A stretch of 64,000 nucleotides of DNA from Piscibacillus salipiscarius JCM 13188 (GTDB lineage: Bacteria; Bacillota; Bacilli; Bacillales; Alkalibacillaceae), in NCBI RefSeq assembly GCF_001311865.1, contig NZ_BBCD01000008.1, forward strand, positions 1 to 64,000. The letters run 5' to 3'. Both the position numbers and the translations under genes were made by a program. A model generated the notes under the pieces. The model made no database searches. It saw only the letters and a list, made by a program, of their open reading frames with translations, and had not been told where the DNA came from. How positions within the stretch are numbered: position 1 is the first letter of the stretch; each line of letters opens with the position of its first letter. Shown here piece after piece: positions 19,791-31,567 of this stretch.

Positions 19791-20359
19791 TTGAAGTATC
19801 CGAAGGGAAGTCGGCAAAACAAACATAATTCACAAACCAATTATACAAACTATAGTCAACTAGGCGGAACACAATTCGGAAATAGAGGGATGACCCTCGA
19901 AAAGAACTAAATGAAACGAATAAGTTTTATTTAGAAACTGATCAAGCGGTTATTCATAAAAAACCGACTCCAATCCAAGTAGTGCAAGTTGATTATCCAA
20001 AACGAAGTGCTGCTGTTATTAAAGAAGCTTATTATCAACAACCTTCTACTACGGACTATAATGGAATTTACAATGGTAGATATATTGATTTCGAAGCTAA
20101 ACAAACTAAAAACAAAACCTCGTTACCATTTTCAAATATTCATCAGCACCAAGTAGATCACATGAGAAAGATTGACGATCATGGAGGGATTTGTTTTTTT
20201 ATTATTCGTTTTAAATTATTGAATGAAACTTTTTTACTTCCAATTCGTCCATTTATAAAGGTTTGGGATCAACAGTTTGAGGGTAATAGAAAATCGTTAC
20301 CTTATCACTACATCAAAGAAAACGGTTATTTAATCCCATTCACATTACAGAAAAAGTAG
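19791..20359 (+). CDS. recU: Holliday-junction resolvase RecU
   Basis: Cuts recombination intermediates. Start TTG after GAGGAGGAATAAAA. N-terminal KYPKGSRQNK and the flexible arm, then the nuclease core with TDYNGIYNGRYIDFEAKQT (the D...E.K metal site) and the HQVDHMRKI helix. One missing A in AAAAG near 19900 breaks the frame; the repaired protein is about 190 residues. It is followed 49 bases later by ponA, the conserved recU-ponA pair linking repair and wall synthesis. Confidence 0.93.
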
Positions 20360-20408
20360 ACTATTTAACCGTTGTCGATCGTGTTTTATTTTAATGGAGG
20401 AGATCATA

Positions 20409-23075
20409 ATGAGCGAAGACATTAAAAGTCGAAAAGCTAAAAAGCAAACAAAGAAAAACAAAAAAATAAATTGGAAAAAAAGTACTGATATCGTTATTGA
20501 TTATAGGTTTATTAGGTATGTTCGTGGTTGCAGGTGTGGTATTTTCTTATATTAAAGACGCACCTGAACTGAACGCGGAAGAATTACAAGTACCATTGTC
20601 AACGACGATTCTGGACAGAGATGGAAACGTAGTCGCTGAACTAGGTGCTCAAAAACGTGAAGAAATTGAATATAAGGAAATTCCACAAATTCTAGAAGAT
20701 GCGGTACTTGCTACCGAAGACGTAGGTTCTTTGAACATAGTGGTATTGATCTAAGGCGTATCGGAGCTGCTGTTATAGCTAATATCAAAGAAGGATTCGG
20801 AGCACAAGGTGCTAGTACGATTACTCAACAAGTTGTTAAAAATGCATTTTTGACTTCAGAGAAAAGTATTGAACGAAAAGTCCAAGAACAATATTTAGCA
20901 TTTAAACTAGAACAAGATTACAGCAAAAAGGAAATTTTAGCTATGTACCTTAATATCATTGCTTATGGTAAAGATATATACGGTGTTCAAAAAGCATCTG
21001 AAGCTTTCTTCGGAAAAAGTGATTTAAGTAAATTAACACTTTCAGAGGCGGCACTATTAGCTGGTATTCCGCAAAGACCTAATGCTTACAACCCGTATAT
21101 TGATCCAAAACTTGCTAAAGAACGTCGTAATATCGTTCTAGATTTAATGGTTCAACATGGAAAGATCTCTGAAGCAGAGGCTAAAGAAGCCAAAGCTATC
21201 AAAGTGAAGGATATGATTCAAGACAGCTACGAATCGGATATTCCTTATGAAGGATTTATTGAAAAAGTATTAAATGAAGCTAGTCAAAAAACTTGATGAC
21301 GAAGTTGATGTGTATTCAGCTGGGTTAACAATTCATACAACATTAGATCAAGATGCTCAAAAACAAGTTGAGTTTCTAATGAATGATGAAAAGAGTCCAA
21401 TACAATTTAGTGACGATAAAGTTCAAACAGGAATTTCAGTGATTGATACTAAGACTGGTGAAATACTAGCAATTGGTGGTGGACGTAATAAGGAAGGCAT
21501 TTGGGCGAGTGAAAACTATGCCTTTAGTACTGATCGTCAGCCAGGCTCAACAATTAAGCCTATTATAGATTACGGTCCTGCTATTGAGTTTGAGAAATGG
21601 TCTACTTACCATCAATTAAAAGATGAAGAAGTTGATAATTATAGTGATGATGTAGATTTGAGTAACTTTGATGATCGCTATCGAGGTTGGATGACGATGC
21701 GTGAAGCATTATATGAGTCCATTAATATTCCTGCATTTAAGGCATTTAACGAAGTAAGAAACAGTCAAGGCGATGAAAAAATCTTAAACTTCGTACGTGG
21801 ATTAGGATTACCTTATGGTGATACATTACTCAATTCCGATTCTATTGGAGGTAATCAAGAATTAAGTCCATTAGAAATTGCTGGTGCTTATGCAGCTTTC
21901 GGTAATGGTGGTATTTATAATGAACCACACGCAGTAACGAAGATTGTGTACCCTGATGAAAAGAAAGTAGTTGAGACTAAACCAGAATCTAATATTGCCA
22001 TGGAAGATTACACTGCTTATATGATTACTGATATGCTAAAAGACGTCATTAATCATGGAACTGGTTCTAGTGTTGATGTTAATAATCTGCCTGTAGCAGC
22101 TAAAACAGGTACAACAAATGAAGATGTTGACTCTTGGATGGCAGGTTATTCTACAAACTTCACTATTTCAGTGTGGACTGGTTACAGTGAAGGAAACAAG
22201 TCACTATCTGGTCAAGATAAAGCTATTCCTAAAGCAATCTTTGGAAACCTAATGAGACATATGTCAGATGGAGTCGAAACAGCTGATTTCACTAAACCTG
22301 ATTCAGTTGTTGAGGTTGGAATTGAGGAAGGCTCTAGACCTGCTAAATTACCAAGTGATTATACACCAGAAAGTCAGATCATTACGGAATTGTTCGTTAA
22401 GGGTACTACACCAAACGAAGTATCGGAACAATACGATCAGCCAGATCCTGTTGAAGGACTAAAAGCTGAGTTTGATGAAAACGTGGGGTTATAGAAGTGT
22501 CATGGGATCACTCTAATGATGACATGGAATACAACATTAAAGTATCCGTAGATGGAAGTGACATGCAAGATGTTGCTACCATAAGTGATCAAATGATTGT
22601 ATTCGATGAAATTTCTCCTGAAACTAATTATACGTTTGAAGTTACAGCCATAGACGATGGTGGTAATCAATCTGAACCAGCTCAAACTTCTGCTGAAACG
22701 CCGCCTGAAGAAGAAGAGAAAGATTTAATTGATGAAATAATTGGCGATGATGAAGAAGAAAATGGTGAAGGTAACGGAAACGGTGAAGGTAACGGAAACG
22801 GCGAAGGTAATGGAAATGGAGATCAGGAAGAGCCGCCTTCAGATGGAGATGGTGGATCTAATGGCGGTGATGACTCATCTGAAGACGGTACTGACCCTGG
22901 ATCAACAGATGACGGTTCCACGGATGATGGATCTGGTGACGGAGAATCGGGTACTGATGATGGGTCTAATGATCAAGGCGAAGATTCAGTTACTAATAGC
23001 ACTACAGAAAATGGTGATACTAACACTTCAACTAGTTCAACTGACTCTACTCAATCGACAGATAGTACAACTTAA
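20409..23075 (+). CDS. ponA: Class A penicillin-binding protein PBP1 with acidic repeat tail
   Basis: Bifunctional wall synthase, about 890 residues. Order: short basic cytoplasmic tail, one transmembrane helix (about 30-50), glycosyltransferase domain (ATEDVRFFEHSGID after repair, GASTITQQVVKN, ERKVQEQYLA), linker, transpeptidase domain with catalytic SxxK (PGSTIKP), YESINIPAFKAF and KTGTT, then a fibronectin-III-like module and an acidic Gly/Asn/Asp/Ser/Thr-rich tail. Four single-base breaks: near 20490, 20725, 21290 and 22487. Because PBP1 is a main synthase and all motifs survive, these are probably read errors. Start ATG follows GGAGGAGATCATA. GpsB, encoded nearby, is a known partner. 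Confidence 0.93.
22764..22820 (+). repeat. Three 18-base tandem repeats in the ponA tail
   Basis: GGTGAAGGTAACGGAAAC is repeated three times (22764, 22782, 22800) with a few synonymous changes in the third copy. Each unit encodes (N)GEGNG, part of the disordered tail. Likely to vary in copy number between strains. Confidence 0.85.
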
Positions 23076-23082
23076 ATTACAA

Positions 23083-23117
23083 ACAAAAACGAGGCTGAAA
23101 TTCAGCCTCGTTTTTTC
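23083..23117. terminator. Bidirectional terminator between ponA and nth
   Basis: Stem CGAGGCTGAA with TTCAGCCTCG (23090-23099 / 23101-23110), preceded by AAAAA and followed by T6, so it works in both directions. The nth stop codon lies inside the stem. Confidence 0.93.
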
Positions 23118-23751
23118 ATGCGCTTTTGACCTTCCCTACAAATTTCAAGTAATGGACATTCGGGACAATTAGGGTTCTTCGCTTTACAATGATAGCGTCC
23201 AAAGAAGATCATTCTGTGATGAGTGTCACTCCATTCTTCTTTTGGAACCTTTCTCATAAGCGTTTTTTCGACTTCTAAAACAGAGTCTTTCCAGCGGCAA
23301 ATTCCTAACCGTTTGGATACTCTTTCGACATGAGTATCAACTGCTATGGCAGGTTCCCCAAATGCAACTGACATCACAACGTTCGCCGTCTTCCTCCCAA
23401 CTCCCGCTAAGTTTACTAAATCGGTATAATTTGAAGGAACGTGACCATCATGCTTTTCAATTAAATCAGCGCTTAGTTTGCGTATATTTTTTGCTTTGTT
23501 TCGATATAAACCAATTCTTTTAATATCGTGCTGTAGCTCTTCTAAAGATACTGCGAGATAATCTTCAGGGGCTTTGTATTTCGCAAATAAACCCGGTGTT
23601 ACTTTGTTTACTAAAGCATCTGTTGCTTGAGCTGAAAGGACAACAGCAACTAATAATTCAAACTCATTAGAATGAGTTAACTCACATTCGGCATTAGGGA
23701 ACATTTCCTCTAAAGTATCTAGTACTTGCCTAATCCCTTTTTAGTTAACAT
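23102..23751 (-). CDS. nth: Endonuclease III (DNA glycosylase/AP lyase)
   Basis: Removes oxidised pyrimidines. Helix-hairpin-helix LAGVGRKTANVV with the catalytic Lys, catalytic Asp in AVDTHVERV, and the C-terminal 4Fe-4S cluster ligands in HCKAKNPNCPECPLLEIC. One missing G near 23725 breaks the frame in the first 12 residues; the true start is the ATG at 23749-23751, giving about 216 residues. Last gene of the dnaD-side transcript. Confidence 0.94.
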
Positions 23752-23772
23752 CTACTCCCCCCTCTTACTCTT

Positions 23773-24438
23773 CTAGCCAGTTATAATAAACGGATGTATC
23801 CCTTTTGGTTCAGGCGTACTTTTATTTGTCTGATTAAAATTATTTTGGTTATTTTGTTTTGCAGCACCTACACTTTTGATCCCTTTTTTCTTCCACTCAT
23901 TTAGGATCCGGTCGATATACCGAAAATTTAATTTACCCATTAGTACTGCTTCCCTCAGGGCTGCTTTTATTAGGGCTGGTTTAAACCGGTCATCATCTAA
24001 CCAGTAACTAATGGTTTCAATTTCTATTGGAGATAGGGCTCGTCCAAACTCTTGTTCAAATAAACTAAATAATTTTCCTTCTTCATTTTTTGATTGGTTA
24101 ACTTCTTGTTGTACTTCATACAATTTCTCTATAAGTGGGGTGATGGAATACCACTCATGAACAATTTGGTTTTCATCTTCAAATTGATCTATTGCTAATA
24201 GACCTTTGTTCTTTAAATTCTTTAAAACATTAGAAACATCATTAGAATTAATAGACATATGATTTGAAATCTGATCGAATGATGGAAGTAATTCGTGTTC
24301 TTTCTGAAGTCTTAAAATGTGTAATATAACCATCAAATCCGTCTCAGATAAACCTAACGCACCATAATCTTTTACTAATAATGTTGGAATATTAATTTGG
24401 TCAACGAGAATTTTCTGATATGAAAATGGTAAGTTCAA
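23773..24438 (-). CDS. dnaD: Primosome protein DnaD
   Basis: Helps load the replicative helicase at oriC and stalled forks. Intact, 221 residues: N-terminal winged helix (about 1-110, with LLVKDYGALGLSETDLMVI), then the DnaD/DnaB2 C-terminal domain with LFEQEFGRALSPIEIETISYW and YIDRILNEWKKKGI, and a Gln/Asn-rich tail. It sits between asnS and nth as in B. subtilis. Confidence 0.94.
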   Translation of the reverse strand: MNLPFSYQKILVDQINIPTLLVKDYGALGLSETDLMVILHILRLQKEHELLPSFDQISNHMSINSNDVSNVLKNLKNKGLLAIDQFEDENQIVHEWYSITPLIEKLYEVQQEVNQSKNEEGKLFSLFEQEFGRALSPIEIETISYWLDDDRFKPALIKAALREAVLMGKLNFRYIDRILNEWKKKGIKSVGAAKQNNQNNFNQTNKSTPEPKGIHPFIITG

Positions 24439-24470
24439 GTGACATACCCACCTTTAAAATAATCTAATAG

Positions 24471-24502
24471 AAAGGATGACTCTAGACAAGAGTCATCCCT
24501 TT
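24471..24502 (-). terminator. Hairpin between asnS and dnaD
   Basis: 10-bp stem GGATGACTCT with AGAGTCATCC (24474-24483 / 24489-24498). On the minus strand it is followed by only TTTC, so it may reduce rather than stop readthrough into dnaD. Confidence 0.65.
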
Positions 24503-24507
24503 AAGTC

Positions 24508-25801
24508 TTATGGATATAAACGATTTAGTAATCTAGGGAATGGAATTGTTTCACGAATATGTTCTGTTCCTGAAATCCAAGCAACAGTACGTTCTAAACC
24601 AAGTCCAAACCCTGAATGAGGTACACTACCGTATTTCCTTAATTGTAAATACCATTCATAAGCAGGTCCATCTAATTGATGTTCTTCATACCTCTGACTC
24701 ATAAGCTCAAAATCATCAATACGCTCAGAACCACCGACTATTTCTCCATAACCTTCCGGTGCAATTAAGTCAGCGCATAAAGCGACTTTTGGATTGTTAG
24801 GGTCTGGTTTCATATAAAATGCTTTTATTTCTACAGGGAAATGGGTAATAAAAACAGGTTTGTCATATGCTTCAGCGATTGCCGTTTCGTGAGGCGCACC
24901 GAAGTCATCTCCCCAATCAATATCATCAAAACCTTGATCCTTTAAGAATTGAATAGCATCATCATAAGTAATACGCGGGAACGGAGCCTTGATATTTTCA
25001 AGCTTCGTTGTGTCACGTTCTAAGGTATCAAGTTCAATTTTGCAATTTTCTAGTACAGATTGAACGACATGTGACACATATTGTTCTTGTAATTCTAAAC
25101 TATCGTCATGATCCATAAAGGCCATTTCAGGTTCAATCATCCAGAACTCAATTAAATGGCGTCTAGTCTTGGATTTTTCAGCTCTAAATGTAGGGCCAAA
25201 TGAAAATACTCTACCGAGGGCCATAGCTGCTGCTTCCATATATAACTGACCACTTTGGGATAAATAAGCATCTTCATCAAAATATTTTGTGTGAAATAAT
25301 TCGGTTGTACCTTCAGCAGAAGCACCTGTTAAAATCGGTGGATCTACCTTTACAAAACCTTCTTGGTTGAAAAACTCATAAGTAGAACGAATAATTTCGT
25401 TTCTAACCTTCATAATGGCATGCTGTTTTTTAGATCTTAACCATAAATGACGATGGTCCATTAAAAACTCCGTACCATGCTCCTTTGGTGTAATTGGATA
25501 ATCTTCAGCTTCTTGAATGACTTCTAAATCCGTAACTTGCAATTCAAAACCTAATGGGCTTCTCGTATCTTCAACTACTTTGCCAGTTACATAAAGAGAT
25601 GATTCTTGTGTGATTGACTTAGCTAGTTCAAAGGTTTCTTCTGATACTGCCGATTTAACTACGACACCTTGTATAAACCCTGTACCATCTCTTAATTGTA
25701 AAAATGCAATTTTTCCACTTGAACGTTTATTATGTAACCATACACCAATTGTTACTGTTTCTTCAACATGGTCTTTAACTGTAGCTATTGTCGTTTTTCA
25801 A
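24508..25801 (-). CDS. asnS: Asparaginyl-tRNA synthetase
   Basis: Class II synthetase of about 430 residues. The N-terminal OB-fold anticodon domain ([21 protein letters not shown]) is followed by the catalytic core: motif 2 ([21 protein letters not shown]) and motif 3 ([13 protein letters not shown]). One missing A near 25793 breaks the frame within the first residues. The chosen start is TTG at 25799-25801 after AGGAGGAAGTAACG. The upstream neighbour aspB could supply amino-group chemistry for Asp/Asn metabolism. Confidence 0.95.
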
Positions 25802-25822
25802 CGTTACTTCCTCCTTCTTCTA

Positions 25823-27004
25823 CTAAGAATACTTTTCAACAAAACGTTTAATTCGTTTTGCGGCTTCTTCTAATTGTTCTAATGATGTTGCATACGATAA
25901 TCGAACATTGTCATCAGAGCCAAAACCTGAACCTGGTACGATTGCCACCTTTTCTTCTTCTAATAACTGAGCAACCCACTCATCTGTCGTATTAAATGGA
26001 GATGCTTTAACCACTTCTTTAACATTTGGAAAAAGATAAAACGCACCGTCAGGTTTTACACAAGTGATGTTTGGAATTTCTACTATCCAATTGTATAACT
26101 TATTAAGTCGTTCTTCAAAAGCTTTTTTCATATGATGAATTTCTTCTTCAGAATGATTATATGCTGCAATCGCTGCATACTGAGAAATTGATGTAGGATT
26201 AGATGTCGCATGTGAAACTAAGTTTGACATCGCTTTAATAACTTCTTCATTACCGGCAGCATAGCCAATTCGCCATCCTGTCATAGAATGTGATTTACTT
26301 ACTCCGTTAATAATGATTGTTCGATCTTTTATTTCAGATGATACGGAAGCAACAGATACGTGCTGTTCGTCACCATAAATTAACTTTTCATAAATTTCAT
26401 CTGAAACAATCCATAGATTGTGTTTAACCGCTACCTCACCTAAAGCTTGTAATTCATTTTATTATACAAAACACCAGTAGGATTACTCGGTGAGTTTAGT
26501 ATGACTGCTTTTGTATTAGGAGTAATCGCTTCTTCAAGTTGTTCAGGAGTTAACTTAAAGTTGTATTCCTCTTTTGCTTTTACAAAAATAGGTTCACCTT
26601 CAGATAATTTCACTTGTTCAGGATAACTAACCCAATAAGGGATTGGGACAATGACTTCGTCTCCCTTATTTAATAAAACTTGAAAAAGTGTATATAAAGC
26701 ATGTTTCGCACCTGTCGTTTACAATAATTTGATTTTGATTATAATCTAAACCATTATCACGTTTGAATTTGTTAACAATGGCCTCTTTTAATTCTACTAA
26801 CCCACCAGCCGGCGTATATTTCGTCTTCCCTTCATCCATAGCTTGTATCGCAGCATCTAAAATGTATTTGGGTGTATTAAAGTCCGGTTCACCAGCACCG
26901 AGGCCAATGACATCGTGTCCCTCAGCTTTTAAAGCTTTAGCTTTTGAAGTAATTGCTAATGTTGTTGATGGTGTAAGTGCTTGTACTCTGTTTGCTAATT
27001 TCAT
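25823..27004 (-). CDS. aspB: PLP-dependent aspartate aminotransferase AspB
   Basis: Interconverts aspartate and oxaloacetate. N-terminal Ibeta-type signature GAGEPDFNTPKYI and YTPAGG, then SPSNPTG, and the PLP Lys in SKSHSMTGWRIGYA, ending in an Arg that binds the carboxylate (VRLSYA). About 394 residues. Two breaks, near 26460 and 26715, leave the middle in other frames, but the residues between are recognisable. A GGAGG site precedes MKLANRV. It is adjacent to asnS, as in B. subtilis. Confidence 0.92.
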
Positions 27005-27055
27005 ATGTATACATCTCCTCCTATGTCCTAAGCTCCTTTAATAGGTTAACATTTT

Positions 27056-27585
27056 TTATTGATTAAACGAGATTGAATCATATAATTCTCCTGTATCGAA
27101 TCGATAGGTTTGAAAAATTAACCGGTTGTCTCTTTCATAAATGATTTCCCAAACGACGCGATTATTAAGCATTCCAATAGTTACTTCATCAAGATCACAA
27201 TTTTGACAGTTAGAACCCCATTGTTTTATTATTTCATCTTTTGTGAAGCCTTGATCCGCATAAACGTAATGTGTTTCTGGTTGTTTCTGATCACTTTCAT
27301 TTTGTTTTTGATTCAGCTGAGGAATAAAAGCAAATAAAGGTTTACTCTCCTCATCCTTGCCTTTTATTGACACAAAAGAATTACGACCATTAAATAAAGA
27401 GGCAGATTCCACTTTCGTAAGTGGTGTATCTTTAATTGCCTTGCTTTTAGCTTGATCAATTAATGTGTTTTTACTGTCTTGAGCCTGGTTATATGCGACG
27501 AAAACATCATCACGACTGTGACGATAATTAAACCAATAACCGAACCAACACTGATTAGTACTTTACGTAAGTTCAATGCCTTCAT
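27056..27585 (-). CDS. ypmB: YpmB/TseB-like cell-wall elongation factor
   Basis: About 176 residues: an N-terminal transmembrane helix (residues about 9-30) and an extracellular region with two small PepSY-like repeats (VESASLFNGRNSFVSIKGKD..., ...NRVVWEIIYE). This matches YpmB, renamed TseB in B. subtilis, where it works with PBP2A in side-wall growth (established for the family). One break near 27495. The start ATG is at 27583-27585. It lies between aspB and the MBL-like gene. Confidence 0.82.
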
Positions 27586-27626
27586 CCTTTGTATTTAATC
27601 ACTGTTACTATTATAACAAGACAACA

Positions 27627-27661
27627 CGTAAATTTGTTGAGGATTAATCAACAAATTTACG
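27627..27661 (-). terminator. Inverted repeat at the end of the MBL-like gene
   Basis: 14-bp perfect stem (27627-27640 with 27648-27661) that overlaps the stop codon of the upstream gene. There is no clean T-tract, so it may be a weak terminator or an mRNA end stabiliser before ypmB. Confidence 0.5.
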
Positions 27662-28409
27662 ATTCTTCTCTTTTTAAGTAGAGTTCATATTCCTCTTGCA
27701 TGATATTAATGTGAGCTGATACCCCTTTGCGAAGTGCATAGATATCCACCCATTGTTTTTGAAACATTTCAATTAGAGGTTGTATTTCCCCTCTACGGTT
27801 AATAATCGCTACTTCAGGATTAAGCATTTCTAAGTCTTCTTCAGTCAAATTCGCAGAAGGATTATCTGGAAGGAACATTACCTGAGTTTGCTTATCCCAT
27901 TGACTCGTCTTTAGATTCCCCTCATACCAATAACAAACGAAATTCCCGTTTGAAATAGCCACATGACTACTTCCATCATTTTTGTTATATACATGATCTA
28001 TATAGTACCTAGAGCTAATTGCGATACGTTCGTTTTTTACTTAAGTAATAGGTTTGATTTTTGAAAATCTTTGGGAACTTTACATAATTCAGTATTATGT
28101 TTAGGTAAATATAATTGATCCACGTCGTATTGATTTAATATATACGATAAGTTACCGCAGTTTCTTGCATTAACACTGGTAATAAGAATTCCTTTAATAC
28201 GCTGATCTTCTAATTCATTTAAATAATTTATTATTTCCTTACGACTATTTGAACTTCCTGTATTAATGATAACTTTTTCTTCTTTACTTAAATGCATCAC
28301 GCAAATTGCCAGATGATAAAGGTTCAAAGACAAGTTCTTCTTGAGCAAATATAATTGATTCAGTACCTACTAACGTTAATATTAAAATAAAAATAATGCG
28401 CTTAAACAT
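27657..28409 (-). CDS. Secreted ComEC-like MBL-fold protein with degenerate metal site
   Basis: About 250 residues after repairing breaks near 28300 and 28020. A clear signal peptide (MFKRIIFILILTLVG...FAQE) is followed by VIINTGSSNSRKEIINYLNEL and GILITSVNARNCGNLSYILNQYDVDQLYLP, which align by eye with the C-terminal metallo-beta-lactamase domain of ComEC (IDTG ... LTHxDxDHIGG ... I). The metal-binding HxHxDH positions are replaced by S-N-R-N, so it should not bind metal or cut DNA in the usual way. It lies 23 bases after dinG, the place of ypmA in B. subtilis, and is probably cotranscribed. Function unknown; family call is tentative. Confidence 0.55.
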
Positions 28410-28432
28410 ACCCTCACCCACTTCATACATGA

Positions 28433-31132
28433 CTAAGTATTATCATTTGCCTTTGTAGTCGTTATATAACAACCAGTTTTTGCATCTTTAAAAAGTTGGT
28501 GTTTCTTGTCATGTAATAATGGTACTTCAGGTATTGAGTTTATAAACTGTTTACCATAAGGTTTAGTCATCAACCTTTGGTCTAGAACAATAAATATCCC
28601 CCCGGTCTGATTCTGAACGAATTAAACGACCAAAGGCTTGACGAAACTTTAAAATAGCCTGTGGTAACATCCAATGATAAAACGCATTTTTATTATGCTC
28701 TTCTAAGTGACGTGATTTTGCTTGAAACATTGGATGATTGGGTGTATCAAAAGGCAAGCGAACCATGACAACGATTTTTAAGGACTTGTGGTCTAAATCT
28801 ACACCTTCCCAAAAGGAACTTGTTCCTAGTAAAACCGCACGATTTGATTTTTCATACATTTTTTTCAATTTTTCACGACTTCCTGATTGTACACCTTGAG
28901 CTAAAATTGGTATTTCTTGTTGATGGTCTATAATTTTTATCATTTTATAAACGGATTTTAACATTTCATATGATGTAAATAGAACAACAACTTTTTCATT
29001 TAATTCTTCAATTAGTGACACAATAAATGTTGCGACAGATTCGTCATACTCTTCAACTCTTACTTGTTTAATTTCCGGAAAATCTGATGGTACATATGCA
29101 CGGACTTGATTTTGATAATCATATGGTGAAGGTAAGTACAAACAACTCGTTTCCTCATGCAAACCCAATTCTTCTAAGAATGATGTAAATGAATGATTTG
29201 TTCTAATCGTAGCGCTCATAAAAATAGTTGGAACATCCTGCTTTACAATTGAAGATTGTATAAACGATTGCACGTTAACAGGTTCAATATTTAACTGAAC
29301 AGAATTTTTCGCCCCATCTTGATCAATATCAATCCACTTTGCATGGTCTTCATCATCATTAAAAAATCTTATTAATGAATCATGAACTTGACTAAGTTCC
29401 TCTATCACTTTCTGCTTAGTCAATCTTTTCCATCTATTATTGTATTGATTTTGTTTCAAAATAGACTGTAGTTGTTTTAAATCTAAAAGCATATCATTTA
29501 GTTGCTGACGTAAGCTTCCAGATAAAATGACATCAAGTTGATATTGATCTAAAGATAACTGTATTTTACCTGTATCAGATAATGCATCTTTCTCAGAATG
29601 TAGAAATAATACTGCTTGATGCACAGATCTAAAGAATTGATCTGCAGAATGTTTTAATCGCTCTACAGATGGATGGGTCGTTAATTTCTCAACACTATTT
29701 AAAATGTGGGCTATAAATACGTAGTCTAACGTATCCCCCAGTTGTTTTTGTACGACTTCATGTAACCTATGAGCTTCATCAATTATTAAATGATTATAAT
29801 TTAATAATCGCTGCGTCTGATGTAATTGATCAGCAACCAAGAAAGCATGATTCACAACAATAATTGATGCTTGATTAGCTTTAGTTAATGCAGTTTTGAA
29901 ATAAGAACCGCTATGTTCATCACTAACTTTATTCTCACCTGAAATAAAAGGCCAAATTTCTTCTCCTTTAGATGGAAGTTGAATTTCATCTTTGTCGCCA
30001 GTATTTGTTTCAGTTAACCAAACCAAAATAATGGCTAAACTTAACGCCGTATCATAATTAATATCTTTAAGTTCATCTAAATAATAACGTAATTTCGATA
30101 AATTTAAATAATGGCTTGGGCTTTTTAAAATGGCTAATTCATTATGACAATCAAAAGATTCAGAGATCATCATCCAATCTCGGTCTTGTATTTGATGTTG
30201 TAATTGGATGGTACTCGTACTAATTAATGTTTTATGACTTTTCTTCATGGCATAAAAAATAGCAACTAATAAATAGCTTAATGTTTTACCAATCCCAGTT
30301 TCTGCTTCTACTACGGCATGACGGTTTTGTTCAATTGCGTCAAAAATATACTGTGCACCTTCGGTTTGACTAGTTCTTAAAGTCAAATTTCCATGATGAT
30401 TCAATTCTGAGAGCATATCTCCAAAACTTCTGACATGAGACATTTCTGGCAGACTTTTATTTTTATCAAATTTAGTACCTTTTATTGCGAAACCATTTTC
30501 AAAATTAATATCATTCGGTGATCTTTTATATTTTTATTATGAACAATCTCAACAATGATTTGTTCGAGATCCCCATAGAAGAACGTCGTTAATGGTGAAA
30601 TTTGATTTAATGTTTCGTAGGGTAGGTTATTTAACTTATCTAAAAGTTTTATTAATAATAATCCTGTTACGTAGGCATCGGATAAAGCGCGATGAGGCGA
30701 GTAGTGTTTAATATCCAGATAATCAGTTATATCCTCAAGCTTAAAGCTATTAGCCCTAGGGAATAGCACTCTTGACATCTCGACTGTATCAATAACAGGC
30801 ATTTGTAAAGGTTTGTAGCCATGTTTCATTAAAGACGCGTTTAGAAAATGATAATCAAACTGTACTTGATGTGCAACAAAGTATGCGTCTTTCAGGTACG
30901 TTAATACTTCTGGAATGACCTCTGTAAATGTTGGTGCATTCGCCACATCTTGATCAGTCATCCCAGTTAATCTAGTAATAAATGGTGGAATCGGTTGTTC
31001 TGGTTTGATTTTTGAAGAGAATTCATCGATAATTTGATTATTTTCTATAACAACCAATCCAATTTCTATTATTTCGTCTCCTTTTTTCACTGAATGTCCA
31101 GTGGTTTCTAGATCAACTACAACATATCGGTT
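28433..31132 (-). CDS. dinG: DinG-type 3'-5' exonuclease/helicase-like protein
   Basis: About 900 residues: an N-terminal DEDDh exonuclease (VVDLETTG, HQVQFDYHFL, HRALSDAY; residues 1-175) joined to an XPD/DinG-type helicase with Walker A AETGIGKT, the DEAH box (IIDEAHRLHE) and the C-terminal SFWEGVDL and FRQAFGRLIRS motifs. Firmicute DinG is an exonuclease in which helicase activity is weak or absent (established for Staphylococcus aureus). Breaks near 30460 (between domains) and 28590 (last 45 residues). Start TTG after AGAGGTGGAAGA. Confidence 0.9.
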
Positions 31133-31163
31133 CAATCTTCCACCTCTTTTCTTCCGACAAAAT

Positions 31164-31186
31164 AAAACTCCCAAGCTGGGAGCTAT
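31164..31186 (-). terminator. Terminator of panBCD
   Basis: CTCCCA/TGGGAG stem (31169-31181) followed on the minus strand by TTTTATTTT; it overlaps the end of panD and precedes dinG. Confidence 0.75.
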
Positions 31187-31566
31187 AAAATAGTCATTGG
31201 GGCCTCTTCAGTCAGCAATTGTTCAATTTCATTTGTTTCTGTTAATATAGCAATTTTAGGACGATGCGACATAGCATCTTCTTTCGTCATCATCGCATAA
31301 GACATGATAATGACAAGATCACCTTTTTGAAATTTCCTTGCTGCTGCACCATTTAAACAAATGACTCCACTATTTCTTTCACCAGCTATGACATACGTTT
31401 CTATTCTTTCACCATTATTATTATTTACAATCTGCACCTTTTCGTGAGGAAGAATACCAACTTGATCAAGGAGATCTTGATCAATTGTTATACTGCCTAC
31501 ATAATTTAAATTTGCTTCCGTAACAGTAGCTCGATGTATTTTAGCATTCATTAATGTACGAAACAT
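31183..31566 (-). CDS. panD: Aspartate 1-decarboxylase proenzyme
   Basis: Pyruvoyl enzyme that makes beta-alanine for pantothenate. 127 residues from the [18 protein letters not shown] start. The self-cleavage site Gly-Ser is present in NYVGSITID (residues 24-25), with the substrate-binding NGAAAR motif. panC ends one or two bases before its ATG, so translation is coupled; it is the last gene of panBCD. Confidence 0.96.
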   Translation of the reverse strand: MFRTLMNAKIHRATVTEANLNYVGSITIDQDLLDQVGILPHEKVQIVNNNNGERIETYVIAGERNSGVICLNGAAARKFQKGDLVIIMSYAMMTKEDAMSHRPKIAILTETNEIEQLLTEEAPMTIL

Positions 31567-31567
31567 G

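Noticed and set aside
22764-22820. Regular short repeats that might look like a CRISPR
   Set aside because: Only three contiguous 18-base units with no spacers, in frame inside ponA.
22741-23172. Met/Lys/Val-rich open frame overlapping the ponA tail and nth
   Set aside because: It is the +1 shadow of the repeat-rich ponA tail; composition is artefactual and it crosses a terminator.
28440-28560. Separate small gene MTKPYGKQF... after dinG, at first taken for ypmA
   Set aside because: It is the frame-shifted C-terminus of dinG (DxRLMTKPYGK...) and not similar to YpmA.
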